DNA of 32,474 bases from Candidatus Arcticimaribacter sp. (GTDB lineage: Bacteria > Bacteroidota > Bacteroidia > Flavobacteriales > Flavobacteriaceae), in contig WTJU01000068.1 of NCBI GenBank assembly GCA_011526285.1, positions 1 through 32,474 of the forward strand, in the 5' to 3' direction. A program made the position numbers and the translations under genes. Every line of letters begins with the position of its first letter. The stretch's first letter is position 1. This document shows positions 1 to 8,139 of the stretch, piece by piece. The notes beneath the pieces were generated by a model, which was not told the origin of the DNA, made no database searches, and saw only the letters and a list, made by a program, of their open reading frames with translations.

Positions 1-1616
1 AGACGTTCTGAATCTTCTTTTACAACTACCTCAACACTAGAACCATCTTCTTCTGGTGCTAAGTAGCCATTGTCTTCAACATCAAAACCTTTTGGAGGTA
101 ATTCCATGCCAGTTGGTGGATCAAGGGTTACCTCTTCACCCTTCTGATTGATAAGTTTGTCTGTTAACGGGTTAAAATCTAAACGTCCAGCTATTGCTAC
201 GGCTGCAACCATTTCTGGAGAAGCAACAAAGGCATGGGTATTTGGATTTCCGTCAGCTCGTTTTGAAAAGTTTCGGTTAAAGGAGTGAACAATCGAATTT
301 TTCTCTTCTTTTTCAGCACCTTCACGTGCCCACTGCCCGATACATGGACCACAAGCATTGGTGAATATTTTTGCATCTAAGTCTTCAAAGACACTTAATA
401 ATCCGTCACGCTCAGCAGTATAACGCACTTGTTCGGAACCCGGGTTGATTCCAAATTCTGCTTTGGTCACCAATCCTTTATCCACCGCCTGTTTTGCTAT
501 TGAAGCTGCACGGGACAAGTCTTCATAAGACGAGTTGGTACAAGAACCTATCAATCCCCATTCAACTTGCAAAGGCCAATCATTTTCTTTCGCAGTTTTT
601 GACATTTCAGCAATTGGAGTGGCTAAATCTGGTGTAAATGGACCGTTTAAGTGTGGACTTAAGGTGTCTAGATCAATTTCAATTACCTGATCAAAGTACT
701 GTTCAGGGTTGGCATAAACTTCTGGATCTGCAGTGAGATGTTGTTTTACTTCATTGGCAGCATCAGCCACATCATTACGACCAGTAGAACGCAAATAGCG
801 CTCCATTGAATCGTCGTAGCCAAAGGTAGAAGTGGTAGCTCCAACTTCTGCTCCCATGTTACAAATGGTTCCTTTTCCAGTACAGGACATTGACTCTGCT
901 CCTTCACCAAAGTACTCGATGATTGCGCCAGTACCGCCTTTAACGGTTAAAATTCCAGCAACTTTTAGAATGACATCTTTAGGGGCAGTCCAACCATTAA
1001 GTTTACCGGTTAGTTTTACTCCAATAAGTTTTGGGAACTTTAATTCCCAAGGCATATCAGCCATTACATCTACAGCATCAGCTCCACCTACTCCAATGGC
1101 CAACATTCCGAGACCACCTGCATTTACAGTATGAGAGTCGGTACCAATCATCATCCCTCCTGGGAAAGCATAATTCTCTAACACCACTTGGTGAATGATT
1201 CCTGCCCCAGGTTTCCAAAAACCAATTCCGTATTTGTTTGAAACTGATTCTAAAAAATTAAATACTTCTGCTGAAGTTGAGTTTGCAGATTTTAAATCTT
1301 CAATTGCACCAGATTTTGCCTGGATTAGGTGATCGCAATGCACAGTAGTTGGAACAGCTACTTTAGCTTTTCCTGCTTGCATAAATTGCAACAGAGCCAT
1401 TTGCGCCGTTGCATCTTGACAGGCTATCCGGTCTGGAGCAAAATCTACATAATCTGCTCCTCGGGTATAGGCACGATCAGAGGTGCCGTCCCATAAGTGA
1501 GAATATAAAATCTTTTCAGAAGCCGTTAGTGGCTTTCCAGTAAGTTTTCTTGCTTGTGTCACACGTTCCGTTAAACGTGCATAGACTGCTTTGATCATTT
1601 CAATGTCAAATGCCAT
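1..1616 (-). CDS. acn: Aconitate hydratase (partial, 3' end cut by window)
   Basis: Interconverts citrate and isocitrate in the TCA cycle, in the cytoplasm. Translating the minus strand from the ATG at 1616 gives [19 protein letters not shown] and an open frame of 538 codons to the window edge. The [4Fe-4S] ligands are visible: Cys359 in GSCTNSS, and Cys422 and Cys425 in ACGPCIGQW. The 63-residue spacing between the first two equals that of mitochondrial aconitase (385 to 448). IGTDSHT and [12 protein letters not shown] blocks are also present. This is the mitochondrial-type aconitase, usually about 755 residues, so roughly the last 215 residues, including the swivel domain, lie outside the window. 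No frameshift is seen. A weak -7-like box (TAATTTTA, 1639-1646) sits just upstream. Confidence 0.96.
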   Translation of the reverse strand, partial: MAFDIEMIKAVYARLTERVTQARKLTGKPLTASEKILYSHLWDGTSDRAYTRGADYVDFAPDRIACQDATAQMALLQFMQAGKAKVAVPTTVHCDHLIQAKSGAIEDLKSANSTSAEVFNFLESVSNKYGIGFWKPGAGIIHQVVLENYAFPGGMMIGTDSHTVNAGGLGMLAIGVGGADAVDVMADMPWELKFPKLIGVKLTGKLNGWTAPKDVILKVAGILTVKGGTGAIIEYFGEGAESMSCTGKGTICNMGAEVGATTSTFGYDDSMERYLRSTGRNDVADAANEVKQHLTADPEVYANPEQYFDQVIEIDLDTLSPHLNGPFTPDLATPIAEMSKTAKENDWPLQVEWGLIGSCTNSSYEDLSRAASIAKQAVDKGLVTKAEFGINPGSEQVRYTAERDGLLSVFEDLDAKIFTNACGPCIGQWAREGAEKEEKNSIVHSFNRNFSKRADGNPNTHAFVASPEMVAAVAIAGRLDFNPLTDKLINQKGEEVTLDPPTGMELPPKGFDVEDNGYLAPEEDGSSVEVVVKEDSER

Positions 1617-1852
1617 AATCCTTTTATTTAAATTCGTGTAAAATTACGAAATAAAGTGTTTAGATTTTTTCTTGATTGATAGAATAAACCGATGAAATTG
1701 TAAATTAAACAAATACTTTCAAGCACGTTAATTTATGGTGAAAGAGATGCTTTTTTAAAAAAGCTTCTAGCATTCTTAACCTATTAATTTTCAAGAGATA
1801 AACATATTTAATTGATCAAATCCCCAATAAAAGCTTACATTGAAAAAAAAAC
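1617..1852. other. Intergenic region between divergent aconitase and small membrane gene
   Basis: This 236-bp AT-rich spacer holds no ORF that I would call. It contains a TANNTTTG-like box for the aconitase gene (TAATTTTA at 1639-1646 on the minus strand, last base off consensus). It also contains a perfect 16-bp palindrome, GCTTTTTTAAAAAAGC, at 1749-1764. This palindrome sits inside a weaker ATGCT/AGCAT inverted repeat (1747-1751 with 1769-1773). The function of the palindrome is unknown. Because both flanking genes read away from it, it is not a conventional terminator. Confidence 0.5.
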
Positions 1853-2056
1853 ATGATGCACTTCCTATCTAAATACAAAGGTTTAATTCTTATTGTTTTT
1901 CTTGGACTCTTTATCAGCACGATAGATAATTATGTGTTAAGTGGTCAATTTAAGGGAATTGAGGATCACAAACATTTTATCTACATTGGATGCCTAGTCT
2001 TGGGGCTTGCCGTTACACTTTCAATTTTATTGAAGGAAGATAAGCCCACGGAATAA
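1853..2056 (+). CDS. Small hypothetical membrane protein (67 aa)
   Basis: I do not recognise a family. The product has two predicted membrane segments (about residues 9-28 and 43-60) joined by a short polar loop rich in Asp, His and Lys, and ends in a charged tail KEDKPTE. That composition is typical of a real two-helix membrane peptide and not of chance translation. The start is an ATGATG doublet, so the second ATG (1856) could equally be used. It lies 21 bp upstream of the flavin reductase gene on the same strand. A perfect TATCTTTG promoter box (2060-2067) between the two suggests that the reductase does not depend on this gene's transcript. Confidence 0.6.
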   Translation: MMHFLSKYKGLILIVFLGLFISTIDNYVLSGQFKGIEDHKHFIYIGCLVLGLAVTLSILLKEDKPTE

Positions 2057-2059
2057 GCG

Positions 2060-2067
2060 TATCTTTG
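2060..2067 (+). promoter_or_regulatory. Flavobacterial -7 promoter box TATCTTTG for the flavin reductase gene
   Basis: TATCTTTG matches the Bacteroidota -7 consensus TANNTTTG exactly and lies 10 bp before the ATG at 2078, giving a leader of about 7 nt. No TTG -33 element is seen at the usual 17-23 bp spacing; the nearest TTG is 27 bp upstream. Confidence 0.5.
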
Positions 2068-2077
2068 AGGAAAAAAG

Positions 2078-2698
2078 ATGCACTACTTTTCGAAAGCAAC
2101 TATTGCTGACTTAAACACGCGCTACCGAAATAATTTAATCAATAGTATCTCTGGCTATAAATCGGCAAACCTAATAGGAAGTATTTCCGAAAATGGAACA
2201 ACCAATTTAGCCGTATTTAACTCGATTATTCACCTTGGCAGCAATCCTGCGCTACTCGGTTTTATTTTACGTCCAACTACGGTACCTCGAAACAGTTTTT
2301 CAAACATGAAAAAAACAGGGGTGTTTACTGTAAATCATATCAATAAAAATCAAATAGAAGATGCCCATCATACTTCTGCCAAGTACCCTGAAACTATTTC
2401 GGAATTTGATCAGACCAATTTAAACCCAACATATAAAGGCGGCTTTTCTGCACCTTTTGTTGAGGGGGCACCTGTACAAATTGCTTGTCGTTATGTTAAT
2501 GATTACTTGATTAAAGAAAATGATACTCGCTTGGTGGTTGGCGCTATTGAAGGTGTCTACGTAGCCAATGAAATGATGCTTGATGATGGCTGGGTACAGC
2601 TTGACTTGGGAGAAGTCGTTACAATTAATGGCCTCGATGGTTATGCCTTACCTCAACTTCTTCAACGCTTTCCTTATGCAAGACCAAAAGAACACTAA
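2078..2698 (+). CDS. Flavin reductase family protein (FMN-binding split barrel)
   Basis: Likely a cytoplasmic flavin-binding protein of the flavin reductase-like/DIM6-NTAB type, 206 residues. The features I recognise are SANLIGSISENGTTNLAVFNS near residues 28-48, the PTTVPRNSFSNMKKTGVFTVNHI stretch near 67-90, and a C-terminal half with KGGFSAPFVEGAPVQIACR followed by VVGAIEGVYV. These follow the strand order of the split-barrel fold that binds FMN. Its natural substrate or partner oxygenase cannot be told from sequence. The stop overlaps the next start (TAATG, sharing base 2698), so it is translationally coupled to the O-methyltransferase. A perfect -7 box precedes it. Confidence 0.85.
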   Translation: MHYFSKATIADLNTRYRNNLINSISGYKSANLIGSISENGTTNLAVFNSIIHLGSNPALLGFILRPTTVPRNSFSNMKKTGVFTVNHINKNQIEDAHHTSAKYPETISEFDQTNLNPTYKGGFSAPFVEGAPVQIACRYVNDYLIKENDTRLVVGAIEGVYVANEMMLDDGWVQLDLGEVVTINGLDGYALPQLLQRFPYARPKEH

Positions 2699-3339
2699 TG
2701 GAATTTATTGCTCCTTCACTTTTTGATTATGTAGTTCAACATTCCCAAGAGGAACCACAACTGCTAAAAGATTTAACCCGCGAAACGCATCTCAAAGTTT
2801 TGCAACCCCGTATGTTAAGTGGACCATTGCAAGGGCGTTTTTTAAGTTTACTCGCTAAATTACTCTCTCCCAAACGAATTTTAGAAGTGGGAACGTTTAC
2901 TGGTTATGCTACCTTGTGTTTGGCCGAAGGGTTACCCAAAGAGGGTATAATTGATACGCTAGACAAAAACGAAGAATTAGTAGATTTTCAACGCAGTTAT
3001 TTTGATCGCTCCCCTTGGGGAAATCAAATCCATCAGCATTTGGGGAATGCATTGGACATTATTCCTCAACTCAATAGCACCTATGACTTGATTTTCTTGG
3101 ACGCCGATAAAAAAAATTACCTCAACTACCTCCCGCTTCTACTCCCTAAATTAAATTCAGGAGGACTTCTCTTGTCCGACAATGTTTTGTGGAGCGGTAA
3201 GGTGCTTGAAGCAACTCAAAAGAATGACGAAGACACTAAAATACTAAAAGCTTTTAATCAGGAATTGGCTTCACACCCAGCGCTTGAAACTGTGCTCCTT
3301 CCGTTAAGGGATGGTCTCACTTTGAGTAGAAAGATTTAA
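2698..3339 (+). CDS. SAM-dependent O-methyltransferase (class I, family 3)
   Basis: Resembles the caffeoyl-CoA/catechol O-methyltransferase family, 213 residues. The SAM-binding motif ILEVGTFTGYATLCLAEGL is at residues 61-79. The divalent-metal site is LDADK (Asp135, Asp137), with Asp161-Asn162 in LLSDNVLWSG. The enzyme would transfer a methyl group to a hydroxyl of a small molecule in the cytoplasm; the acceptor is unknown. It is coupled to the upstream flavin reductase by a one-base TAATG overlap, so the two may act on the same metabolite. It converges on tatA, with only 6 bp between the two stop codons. Confidence 0.9.
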   Translation: MEFIAPSLFDYVVQHSQEEPQLLKDLTRETHLKVLQPRMLSGPLQGRFLSLLAKLLSPKRILEVGTFTGYATLCLAEGLPKEGIIDTLDKNEELVDFQRSYFDRSPWGNQIHQHLGNALDIIPQLNSTYDLIFLDADKKNYLNYLPLLLPKLNSGGLLLSDNVLWSGKVLEATQKNDEDTKILKAFNQELASHPALETVLLPLRDGLTLSRKI

Positions 3340-3345
3340 GACTAA

Positions 3346-3612
3346 TTATTTGTTGCGTTTAATGGAGTTGGTCAGTTGATCGAATCCGTCTTTAACCTCT
3401 TTTATTTCTTTTTGAATATCTCCGCCTATATTCTCAGTAGGATCAAGGTCTGCTGTTTTTTGTATTTCCGACTTGATATCGTTTGTAGCTTGTTTTACTT
3501 GTGTAATCCCTTTGGCCAAACCACGCGCAATGGTAGGGATTTTGTCTGCGCCAAATATTAGAAGCACCACAAAGAAAATAAACACTATTTCAGCACCACT
3601 GATGAATAACAT
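3346..3612 (-). CDS. tatA: Twin-arginine translocase subunit TatA/TatE family
   Basis: TatA oligomers form the pore through which folded twin-arginine substrates cross the inner membrane. The protein is 88 residues: a short N-terminal periplasmic segment MLFISGAEI, one membrane helix (about 8-22), the FG hinge in LIFGADKIPTIARGL, an amphipathic helix, and a charged acidic/basic tail. I choose the ATG at 3612. A longer reading from a TTG at 3630 is rejected because that TTG is the last three bases of a perfect -7 promoter box (TATCTTTG, 3635 to 3628), and because the family normally begins at this MLFIS position. No tatC is in the window. TatA and TatB cannot be separated with certainty. Confidence 0.9.
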   Translation of the reverse strand: MLFISGAEIVFIFFVVLLIFGADKIPTIARGLAKGITQVKQATNDIKSEIQKTADLDPTENIGGDIQKEIKEVKDGFDQLTNSIKRNK

Positions 3613-3627
3613 GTTCTTGGTTTTTGT

Positions 3628-3635
3628 CAAAGATA
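3628..3635 (-). promoter_or_regulatory. -7 promoter box TATCTTTG for tatA
   Basis: A perfect TANNTTTG match on the minus strand, immediately after the T-run of the preceding terminator. It predicts a transcription start about 12 nt before the ATG at 3612. It decides the tatA start, because the alternative TTG codon at 3630 is part of the box. Confidence 0.5.
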
Positions 3636-3639
3636 ATCG

Positions 3640-3674
3640 AAAAAAAAAGCAGCGAAAAATATCGCTGCTTTTTT
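3640..3674 (-). terminator. Rho-independent terminator of the M1 peptidase transcript
   Basis: An 8-bp perfect stem, AGCAGCGA (3648-3655) with TCGCTGCT (3662-3669), encloses a 6-nt loop. On the minus strand it is followed by nine T (3648 down to 3640), 25 bp after the peptidase stop codon. A run of T also follows on the plus strand (to 3674), so it could work in both directions. Confidence 0.8.
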
Positions 3675-3693
3675 GCTATAATTGAATGGATGT

Positions 3694-5931
3694 TTATCCT
3701 TTTACTCTAGCTTTAAATTGATCAAAATCAGTGTCAGCTTCTTCTTTTGGCCAAGCATTATTGTTCAAATTAACATCTGCTGTTGCAGCATCTGGATCAA
3801 CAGTAACCCCTGTTAATTCTTTGTCTGAGGTTAGGAGTTTACGGACAGAGTTATCGTTTTTACGCCATACTTGTACAGGATAGGTCACACGCTCGGTTGA
3901 ACCGTCGGCATAGTTATACTCTACAATAATTGGCATTACAATACCACCTGGTTTTTCGAACTCAATTTCATAGAAATATTTTGGTAAGCTTTTCTCTTCA
4001 GGTAGATTGCTCGCCAATGCTTCAGAATGATCGGATGGGCTTCCTTCTGCCAAGTCAGCAGAAAAATCTTCGCTGTCATCAGCCACCATAAAGACAGAAG
4101 GACCTAAATCATCTGCTGTCATTCCATAATTGGCTAGAAGATCTACCACTTCTTGGCTAGGCTTTGGCGAAACGTAGTATTGTTTTACTGACTTAACACC
4201 TATATCGACCACGTCGGTTGAATAAAACCAACCTCTCCAAAACCAATCTAAATCTACAGCTGAAGCGTCTTCCATGGTACGGAAAAAGTCTTCAGGTGTT
4301 GGGTGCTTAAACATCCAACGTTGTGCATAGGTTTTAAAAGCAAAATCGAACAACTCTTTCCCCATTACTGTCTCACGTAAAATATTTAAAGCAGTAGCTG
4401 GCTTACCATAGGCATTGGGCCCAAGTTGATATACGTTTTCTGGATTAGACATTATAGGACTAATAAAGTCTTGGTCACCCGACATATAACGAACAATCTT
4501 TGCAGGGTCACCACGACGTGATGGATAGTCATCTTGAAATTCCTGCTCAGTTAAAAATTGCATGAATGTATCTAGACCTTCATCCATCCATCCCCACTGA
4601 CGTTCGTCAGAGTTTACAATCATCGGGAAGTAGTTGTGTCCAACTTCGTGGATGATTACACTTATCATTCCATATTTGGTGCGGTCAGAATAGGTGCCAT
4701 CTTCATTTGGGCGCCCATAGTTCCAGCAGATCATAGGGTACTCCATACCCTGATTTTTGGCATGAACTGAAACAGCTTTTGGGTATGGATAATCAAAGGT
4801 GAATTTAGAATACACTTCTAAAGTGTGTGCCACTACTTTGGTTGAATATTCTTCCCATAGTGGGTTTCCTTCTTTTGGATAGAGTGAAGCAGCAATTACG
4901 TTTTTACCACCCACTTTTACTGACATCATATCCCAAATAAAGCGACGTGAAGTAGCAAAACCGAAATCACGTACATTCTCTGCTACAAAACGCCAAGTCT
5001 TTTTCTTCTCCGACTTGACTTTTTCTTTTTCGATTACTTCATCTTGGGTTACAATCATCACAGGCTTGTCAAACGTATTCAGTGCTTTTTTGTAACGCTG
5101 ATACTCTGTTCTAGACAACACCTCTTTTGGGTTTTGTAAAGAACCTGTGGCTTCCATCACATGGTCTGCAGGAACAGTGATGTTCACTTCATAGTTTCCA
5201 AAGTTGAGCGCAAATTCTCCATTGCCCCAGAATTGATAATTTTGCCAACCTTCAACGTCATTGTAGACCGCTAATCGCGGGAAAAACTGTGCAATCACAT
5301 AGGCGCGATTATCGTCTTTTTCGAAGTACTCGTAACCAGAGCGGGCACGATCTGTAACGTGATTATTTACTTTGTACCACCACTTAATTGAAAAGGTGTA
5401 CTTCCCACCACTAGGTATGGGTGATGGTAAGTCTACACGCATCATGGTTTGATTGATGGTATGACGTAAAGGACGCCCATTGGCATCTTTTACTTCTTCT
5501 ATGTTAAAACCTCCTACAAATTTTTCTCCTGTAAACTCGTCTACAAACGATTCTACACGTCTAAATTTAGGGGCTCCTGAGGGGTTTTTAGCCCCTTCCA
5601 TGTCATTTTCATTTCTGATGTTCTGGTCTAACTGTACCCATAGATAAGGCAATGCATCAGGAGAGTTGTTGGTGTAGGTAATGGTTTCTTCACCATAGAG
5701 CTTGGTGTTTGCATCATCTAGCTCAATGTCCATTTTATAATCAACCTGTTGCTGATAATAATCTACACCTGGCGCACCAGAAGCAGTACGAAAACGGTTT
5801 GGTGTTGCAAACTCTTCATATAGCTGCTTGAACTTGTTGTTGTTCTTGTGCCCTTGAATAGCTGTTGAATCTTGTGCTAAAACAAAGCCAGCAACTAGCA
5901 AGAACATTGGGGTTAAAATGTACTTTTTCAT
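3694..5931 (-). CDS. Exported M1 family metallopeptidase
   Basis: A zinc aminopeptidase-type protein of 745 residues with a signal peptide (MKKYILTPMFLLVAGFVLAQ), so it acts in the periplasm or on the outer surface. The gluzincin site is complete: HEVGH at 428-432 and the third ligand Glu451 in WMDEGLDTF, in the M1 arrangement HEXXH-X18-E. A GMEYP block upstream (in AKNQGMEYPMICWN) corresponds to the M1 GAMEN region. There is an N-terminal beta domain before the catalytic domain. The last 130 residues contain an acidic, low-complexity stretch (DDSEDFSADLAEGSPSD). It follows the DUF6702 gene after 51 bp and is closed by the terminator at 3640-3674. The natural substrate is unknown. Confidence 0.93.
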   Translation of the reverse strand: MKKYILTPMFLLVAGFVLAQDSTAIQGHKNNNKFKQLYEEFATPNRFRTASGAPGVDYYQQQVDYKMDIELDDANTKLYGEETITYTNNSPDALPYLWVQLDQNIRNENDMEGAKNPSGAPKFRRVESFVDEFTGEKFVGGFNIEEVKDANGRPLRHTINQTMMRVDLPSPIPSGGKYTFSIKWWYKVNNHVTDRARSGYEYFEKDDNRAYVIAQFFPRLAVYNDVEGWQNYQFWGNGEFALNFGNYEVNITVPADHVMEATGSLQNPKEVLSRTEYQRYKKALNTFDKPVMIVTQDEVIEKEKVKSEKKKTWRFVAENVRDFGFATSRRFIWDMMSVKVGGKNVIAASLYPKEGNPLWEEYSTKVVAHTLEVYSKFTFDYPYPKAVSVHAKNQGMEYPMICWNYGRPNEDGTYSDRTKYGMISVIIHEVGHNYFPMIVNSDERQWGWMDEGLDTFMQFLTEQEFQDDYPSRRGDPAKIVRYMSGDQDFISPIMSNPENVYQLGPNAYGKPATALNILRETVMGKELFDFAFKTYAQRWMFKHPTPEDFFRTMEDASAVDLDWFWRGWFYSTDVVDIGVKSVKQYYVSPKPSQEVVDLLANYGMTADDLGPSVFMVADDSEDFSADLAEGSPSDHSEALASNLPEEKSLPKYFYEIEFEKPGGIVMPIIVEYNYADGSTERVTYPVQVWRKNDNSVRKLLTSDKELTGVTVDPDAATADVNLNNNAWPKEEADTDFDQFKARVKG

Positions 5932-5956
5932 TGTTTAATTTAAAATAAAATGAGCT

Positions 5957-5964
5957 TAAAGATA
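5957..5964 (-). promoter_or_regulatory. Possible -7 box TATCTTTA for the M1 peptidase gene
   Basis: One mismatch from TANNTTTG, 26 bp upstream of the ATG at 5931 on the minus strand. No -33 TTG is seen. It would let the peptidase be expressed apart from the DUF6702 operon upstream. Confidence 0.3.
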
Positions 5965-5982
5965 GCGGATTTTTTTTTGTAT

Positions 5983-6483
5983 TTACCGCAGGGAAAAGCG
6001 AATGGTGTTATTGTCTTTTGTGAGGAGAAAACTCTTCTTTTTTGTTGGGGAGGTGAGATGAAAAATATTTTGCTGGGTGGGTAAAAAATCTACCAAGAAG
6101 CGCGCATTGATTTGGAGATTATCTAATCTTTCGTTGTTGGGGTTTAGTTCTGCATAAACAACAAGTAAATCATCTTTATATTCACGGCCTAGATAGGTTA
6201 AAGAGTGCTGCTCACCCGCTAACATGATTGCAATATTTTTAGTGTAAAAATCGCTAACAAAAGCATCAATTGCCTTTTTTGAAGAATCTGGAGAAAACTG
6301 CACTTTGGGATCAACTTCTTCTTGCATTAAGGCTTCAATGTCTTCTAAAAAAAAGCGGCTTGTAAATTGTAGCTGATTTTTTTCAGGTACCCAACGTACT
6401 TTGGTTGTACTCAAATAATATTCGTGTGTTTTTGCAAAGGAAAAACTGATTAAAATGGCTAAGAATATGAATTTAATTCTCAT
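5983..6483 (-). CDS. DUF6702 family exported protein
   Basis: 166 residues from the ATG at 6483, beginning with a signal peptide MRIKFIFLAILISFSFAKTH. The body (HEYYLSTTKVRWVPEKNQLQFTSRFFLEDIEALM near 19-52, then YTKNIAIMLAGEQHSLTYLGREYKDDLLVVYAEL) matches my recollection of the DUF6702 family of flavobacteria, whose function is not known. The gene starts inside the end of the preceding CarboxypepD_reg gene (11-nt overlap), so they are co-translated. A TTG nine codons upstream (6510) gives a longer frame, but its extra MINFILPST spoils the signal peptide and I reject it. Its place before the M1 peptidase suggests a shared envelope role. Confidence 0.8.
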   Translation of the reverse strand: MRIKFIFLAILISFSFAKTHEYYLSTTKVRWVPEKNQLQFTSRFFLEDIEALMQEEVDPKVQFSPDSSKKAIDAFVSDFYTKNIAIMLAGEQHSLTYLGREYKDDLLVVYAELNPNNERLDNLQINARFLVDFLPTQQNIFHLTSPTKKKSFLLTKDNNTIRFSLR

Positions 6484-7246
6484 TGTACTGGGTAGTATAA
6501 AATTGATCAAAAGCTTCTATTACCTCTTCGTGTCTATTTTTTTTAAATAAATCAATGAGTGCTGTGTTTTCAGAACAACCCAAAACAAAATCATAAACTT
6601 GTTCTTCTTCTAGGGCATAGTTTTCTAGAAAAAAGTACAACCCATAAAAACGGATTACTTGAAAAATTGCTTCAAATTGCGCATCTAATTTTCTTCTTTT
6701 TTTAAGCTTTTTATAATAACCCGATAGATGTTTATACAATGCATCAACATTAAGCCCACCAGAAATAGGAAGTAATAAAGTAGAAAGGATTAGATTTTGT
6801 GCAGAAACTATTTTTTCTTTTCGCACGCCTTTATACCCGGGTATGCCTACATCATCAAAATTAATTTTTTTGGGAACGTTTGAAACATCGTTACTCAAAC
6901 TACCACTCAATTGGTGCGGTTTCACCACTACTTCATCCAATTCATTGACAAAAGCTTCGAGGTAAATTTTGATGCCTTCTAGAGCAAATATTTCTTCCGA
7001 AATTAACAACTCTCTTTTTTTGTACTGTATACCAGAAAAAACCAAGCGTTCTCCCACAGCAACAGAGATTTGAAACCTCCCGTTTATATCAGTAATTTCT
7101 GCTAAACCACGATCAGCATTAATGACGTGAATCCCAGCTACCACTAATTCTGGATGGGCTACTTGCCCTTCGAGTAATTTATATTTTTGGGCAAACAGTA
7201 CTTGGGAACATATTAGAAGGCATAAAAAAGTATAAAAGTGTCTCAA
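6473..7246 (-). CDS. CarboxypepD_reg-like domain exported protein (paralogue 2), TTG start
   Basis: 257 residues with a signal peptide MRHFYTFLCLLICSQVLFAQ. Residues about 21-95 form a carboxypeptidase-D regulatory-like beta sandwich (LEGQVAHPELVVAGIHVIN, ITDINGRFQISVAVGERLVFSGIQYKKRELLI). A linker ELDEVVV follows, like that of SusC/TonB-receptor N-termini, but no barrel follows. The remaining 150 residues are charged and helical (YYKKLKKRRKLDAQFEAIFQ). The start is a TTG: there is no ATG in the signal-peptide region and an in-frame TGA lies just upstream. The TTG overlaps the previous stop as TTGA (7243-7246). It is paralogous to the upstream gene. The role is unknown, perhaps in envelope assembly. 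Confidence 0.82.
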   Translation of the reverse strand: MRHFYTFLCLLICSQVLFAQKYKLLEGQVAHPELVVAGIHVINADRGLAEITDINGRFQISVAVGERLVFSGIQYKKRELLISEEIFALEGIKIYLEAFVNELDEVVVKPHQLSGSLSNDVSNVPKKINFDDVGIPGYKGVRKEKIVSAQNLILSTLLLPISGGLNVDALYKHLSGYYKKLKKRRKLDAQFEAIFQVIRFYGLYFFLENYALEEEQVYDFVLGCSENTALIDLFKKNRHEEVIEAFDQFYTTQYNEN

Positions 7247-7968
7247 CGGTTTTGCTTGAATTTTTCACTTTCTGTAAATAAGAATTCTATCAATTGAAAT
7301 TCTTTGTCCTTTTTCAATAATCGATCACTTGGTAGGTTTCGGTCCATCAACTCAAGAAAAGCCACAACTTCTTCTTGTTTGAGTCCTAGGTCATCGGTAA
7401 AAAATCGTTCCTCAAAAATAACAGGCAATACGTTTGAAGGAACTAGGGTACGCGTTTCATTTAAATTTTTTCCTTGAACTACTTTGGCCAAGAGTTTGGC
7501 TACATTAATAATGTTTAATCCGTTGACTAATTGCCCTTGACGTAAAATGACATTATCAACTTGGGAGGATTTATCTTGGGTGTAGTCAACACGAGAAAAT
7601 TCTTCTTTCTTTAAATCGAGAAATTTCTCGGTATTTTCGGGGCCAACAACAATTTCATCCAACACATTAAGTCGTTCATTTACTTCTACCACTAGTCGAT
7701 TTTTAGCGATAACCTCAGGGGTGACTTTCAAAGTTTTGATACGAAATTCAACTGAGGAGAAAATTAGTTCATCTCCAACTTTTGCTGGTATTGCAAACTC
7801 CCCTTCCCCATCTGTAATGGTGTTGGTTTGCGCTGTATTGTTCACAACGTTTGCTGCAATCACGTTCACATTGCGGTACAATAACTTCCCGCGGAGTAAG
7901 CCGCGTTTGTCTTGTGCTGATAGGGCAAAAAAACACAGGGAAAAGAGAAGAGAAAAGGTTGCTTTCAT
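7243..7968 (-). CDS. CarboxypepD_reg-like domain exported protein (paralogue 1)
   Basis: 241 residues: a signal peptide MKATFSLLFSLCFFALSAQ, a CarboxypepD_reg-like beta domain (RGKLLYRNVNVIAANVVN, ITDGEGEFAIPAKVGDELIFSSVEFRIKTLKV), the linker LNVLDEIVVGPENTEKFLDL, then a charged domain of unknown fold. It shows the same architecture as the next gene, with the same pairs such as GDELIFSSVEF and GERLVFSGIQY, so the two arose by duplication. It is the first gene of a minus-strand cluster (paralogue 1, paralogue 2, DUF6702, M1 peptidase). A TAATTTTA box (7973-7980) lies only 4 bp from the ATG and would give an almost leaderless message; this is weak evidence. Confidence 0.82.
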   Translation of the reverse strand: MKATFSLLFSLCFFALSAQDKRGLLRGKLLYRNVNVIAANVVNNTAQTNTITDGEGEFAIPAKVGDELIFSSVEFRIKTLKVTPEVIAKNRLVVEVNERLNVLDEIVVGPENTEKFLDLKKEEFSRVDYTQDKSSQVDNVILRQGQLVNGLNIINVAKLLAKVVQGKNLNETRTLVPSNVLPVIFEERFFTDDLGLKQEEVVAFLELMDRNLPSDRLLKKDKEFQLIEFLFTESEKFKQNR

Positions 7969-8043
7969 TGCTTAAAATTAAGCATTAAAGCGCAAGCAAA
8001 AGCCATCGATTTGTTAATTGTTGTTAAAGTAAGTGGAAAGTTG

Positions 8044-8116
8044 AGCGGGAGACCGGGTTCGAACCGGCGACATTCAGCTTGGAAGGCTGACGCTCTACCA
8101 ACTGAGCTACTCCCGC
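8044..8116 (-). tRNA. tRNA-Gly (anticodon TCC)
   Basis: The minus strand folds as a 73-nt cloverleaf. The acceptor stem GCGGGAG (8116 to 8110) pairs with CTCCCGC (8051 to 8045), with discriminator T at 8044. The D arm is GCTCAGTTGGTAGAGC. The anticodon stem TCAGC/GCTGA encloses the loop CTTCCAA with anticodon TCC. The T arm is CCGGTTCGAACCCGG. CCA is not encoded. It reads GGA and GGG glycine codons. Confidence 0.97.
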
Positions 8117-8139
8117 ATTGGTACAAATATAAGCTACTT

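Noticed and set aside
832-1134. Plus-strand ORF opposite aconitase
   Set aside because: It is an antisense shadow, rich in Pro/Ser from the complementary codons.
8044-8116. tRNA-Gly as an integration site of a mobile element
   Set aside because: No integrase, no direct repeat of the tRNA 3' end and no change of gene content are seen nearby.
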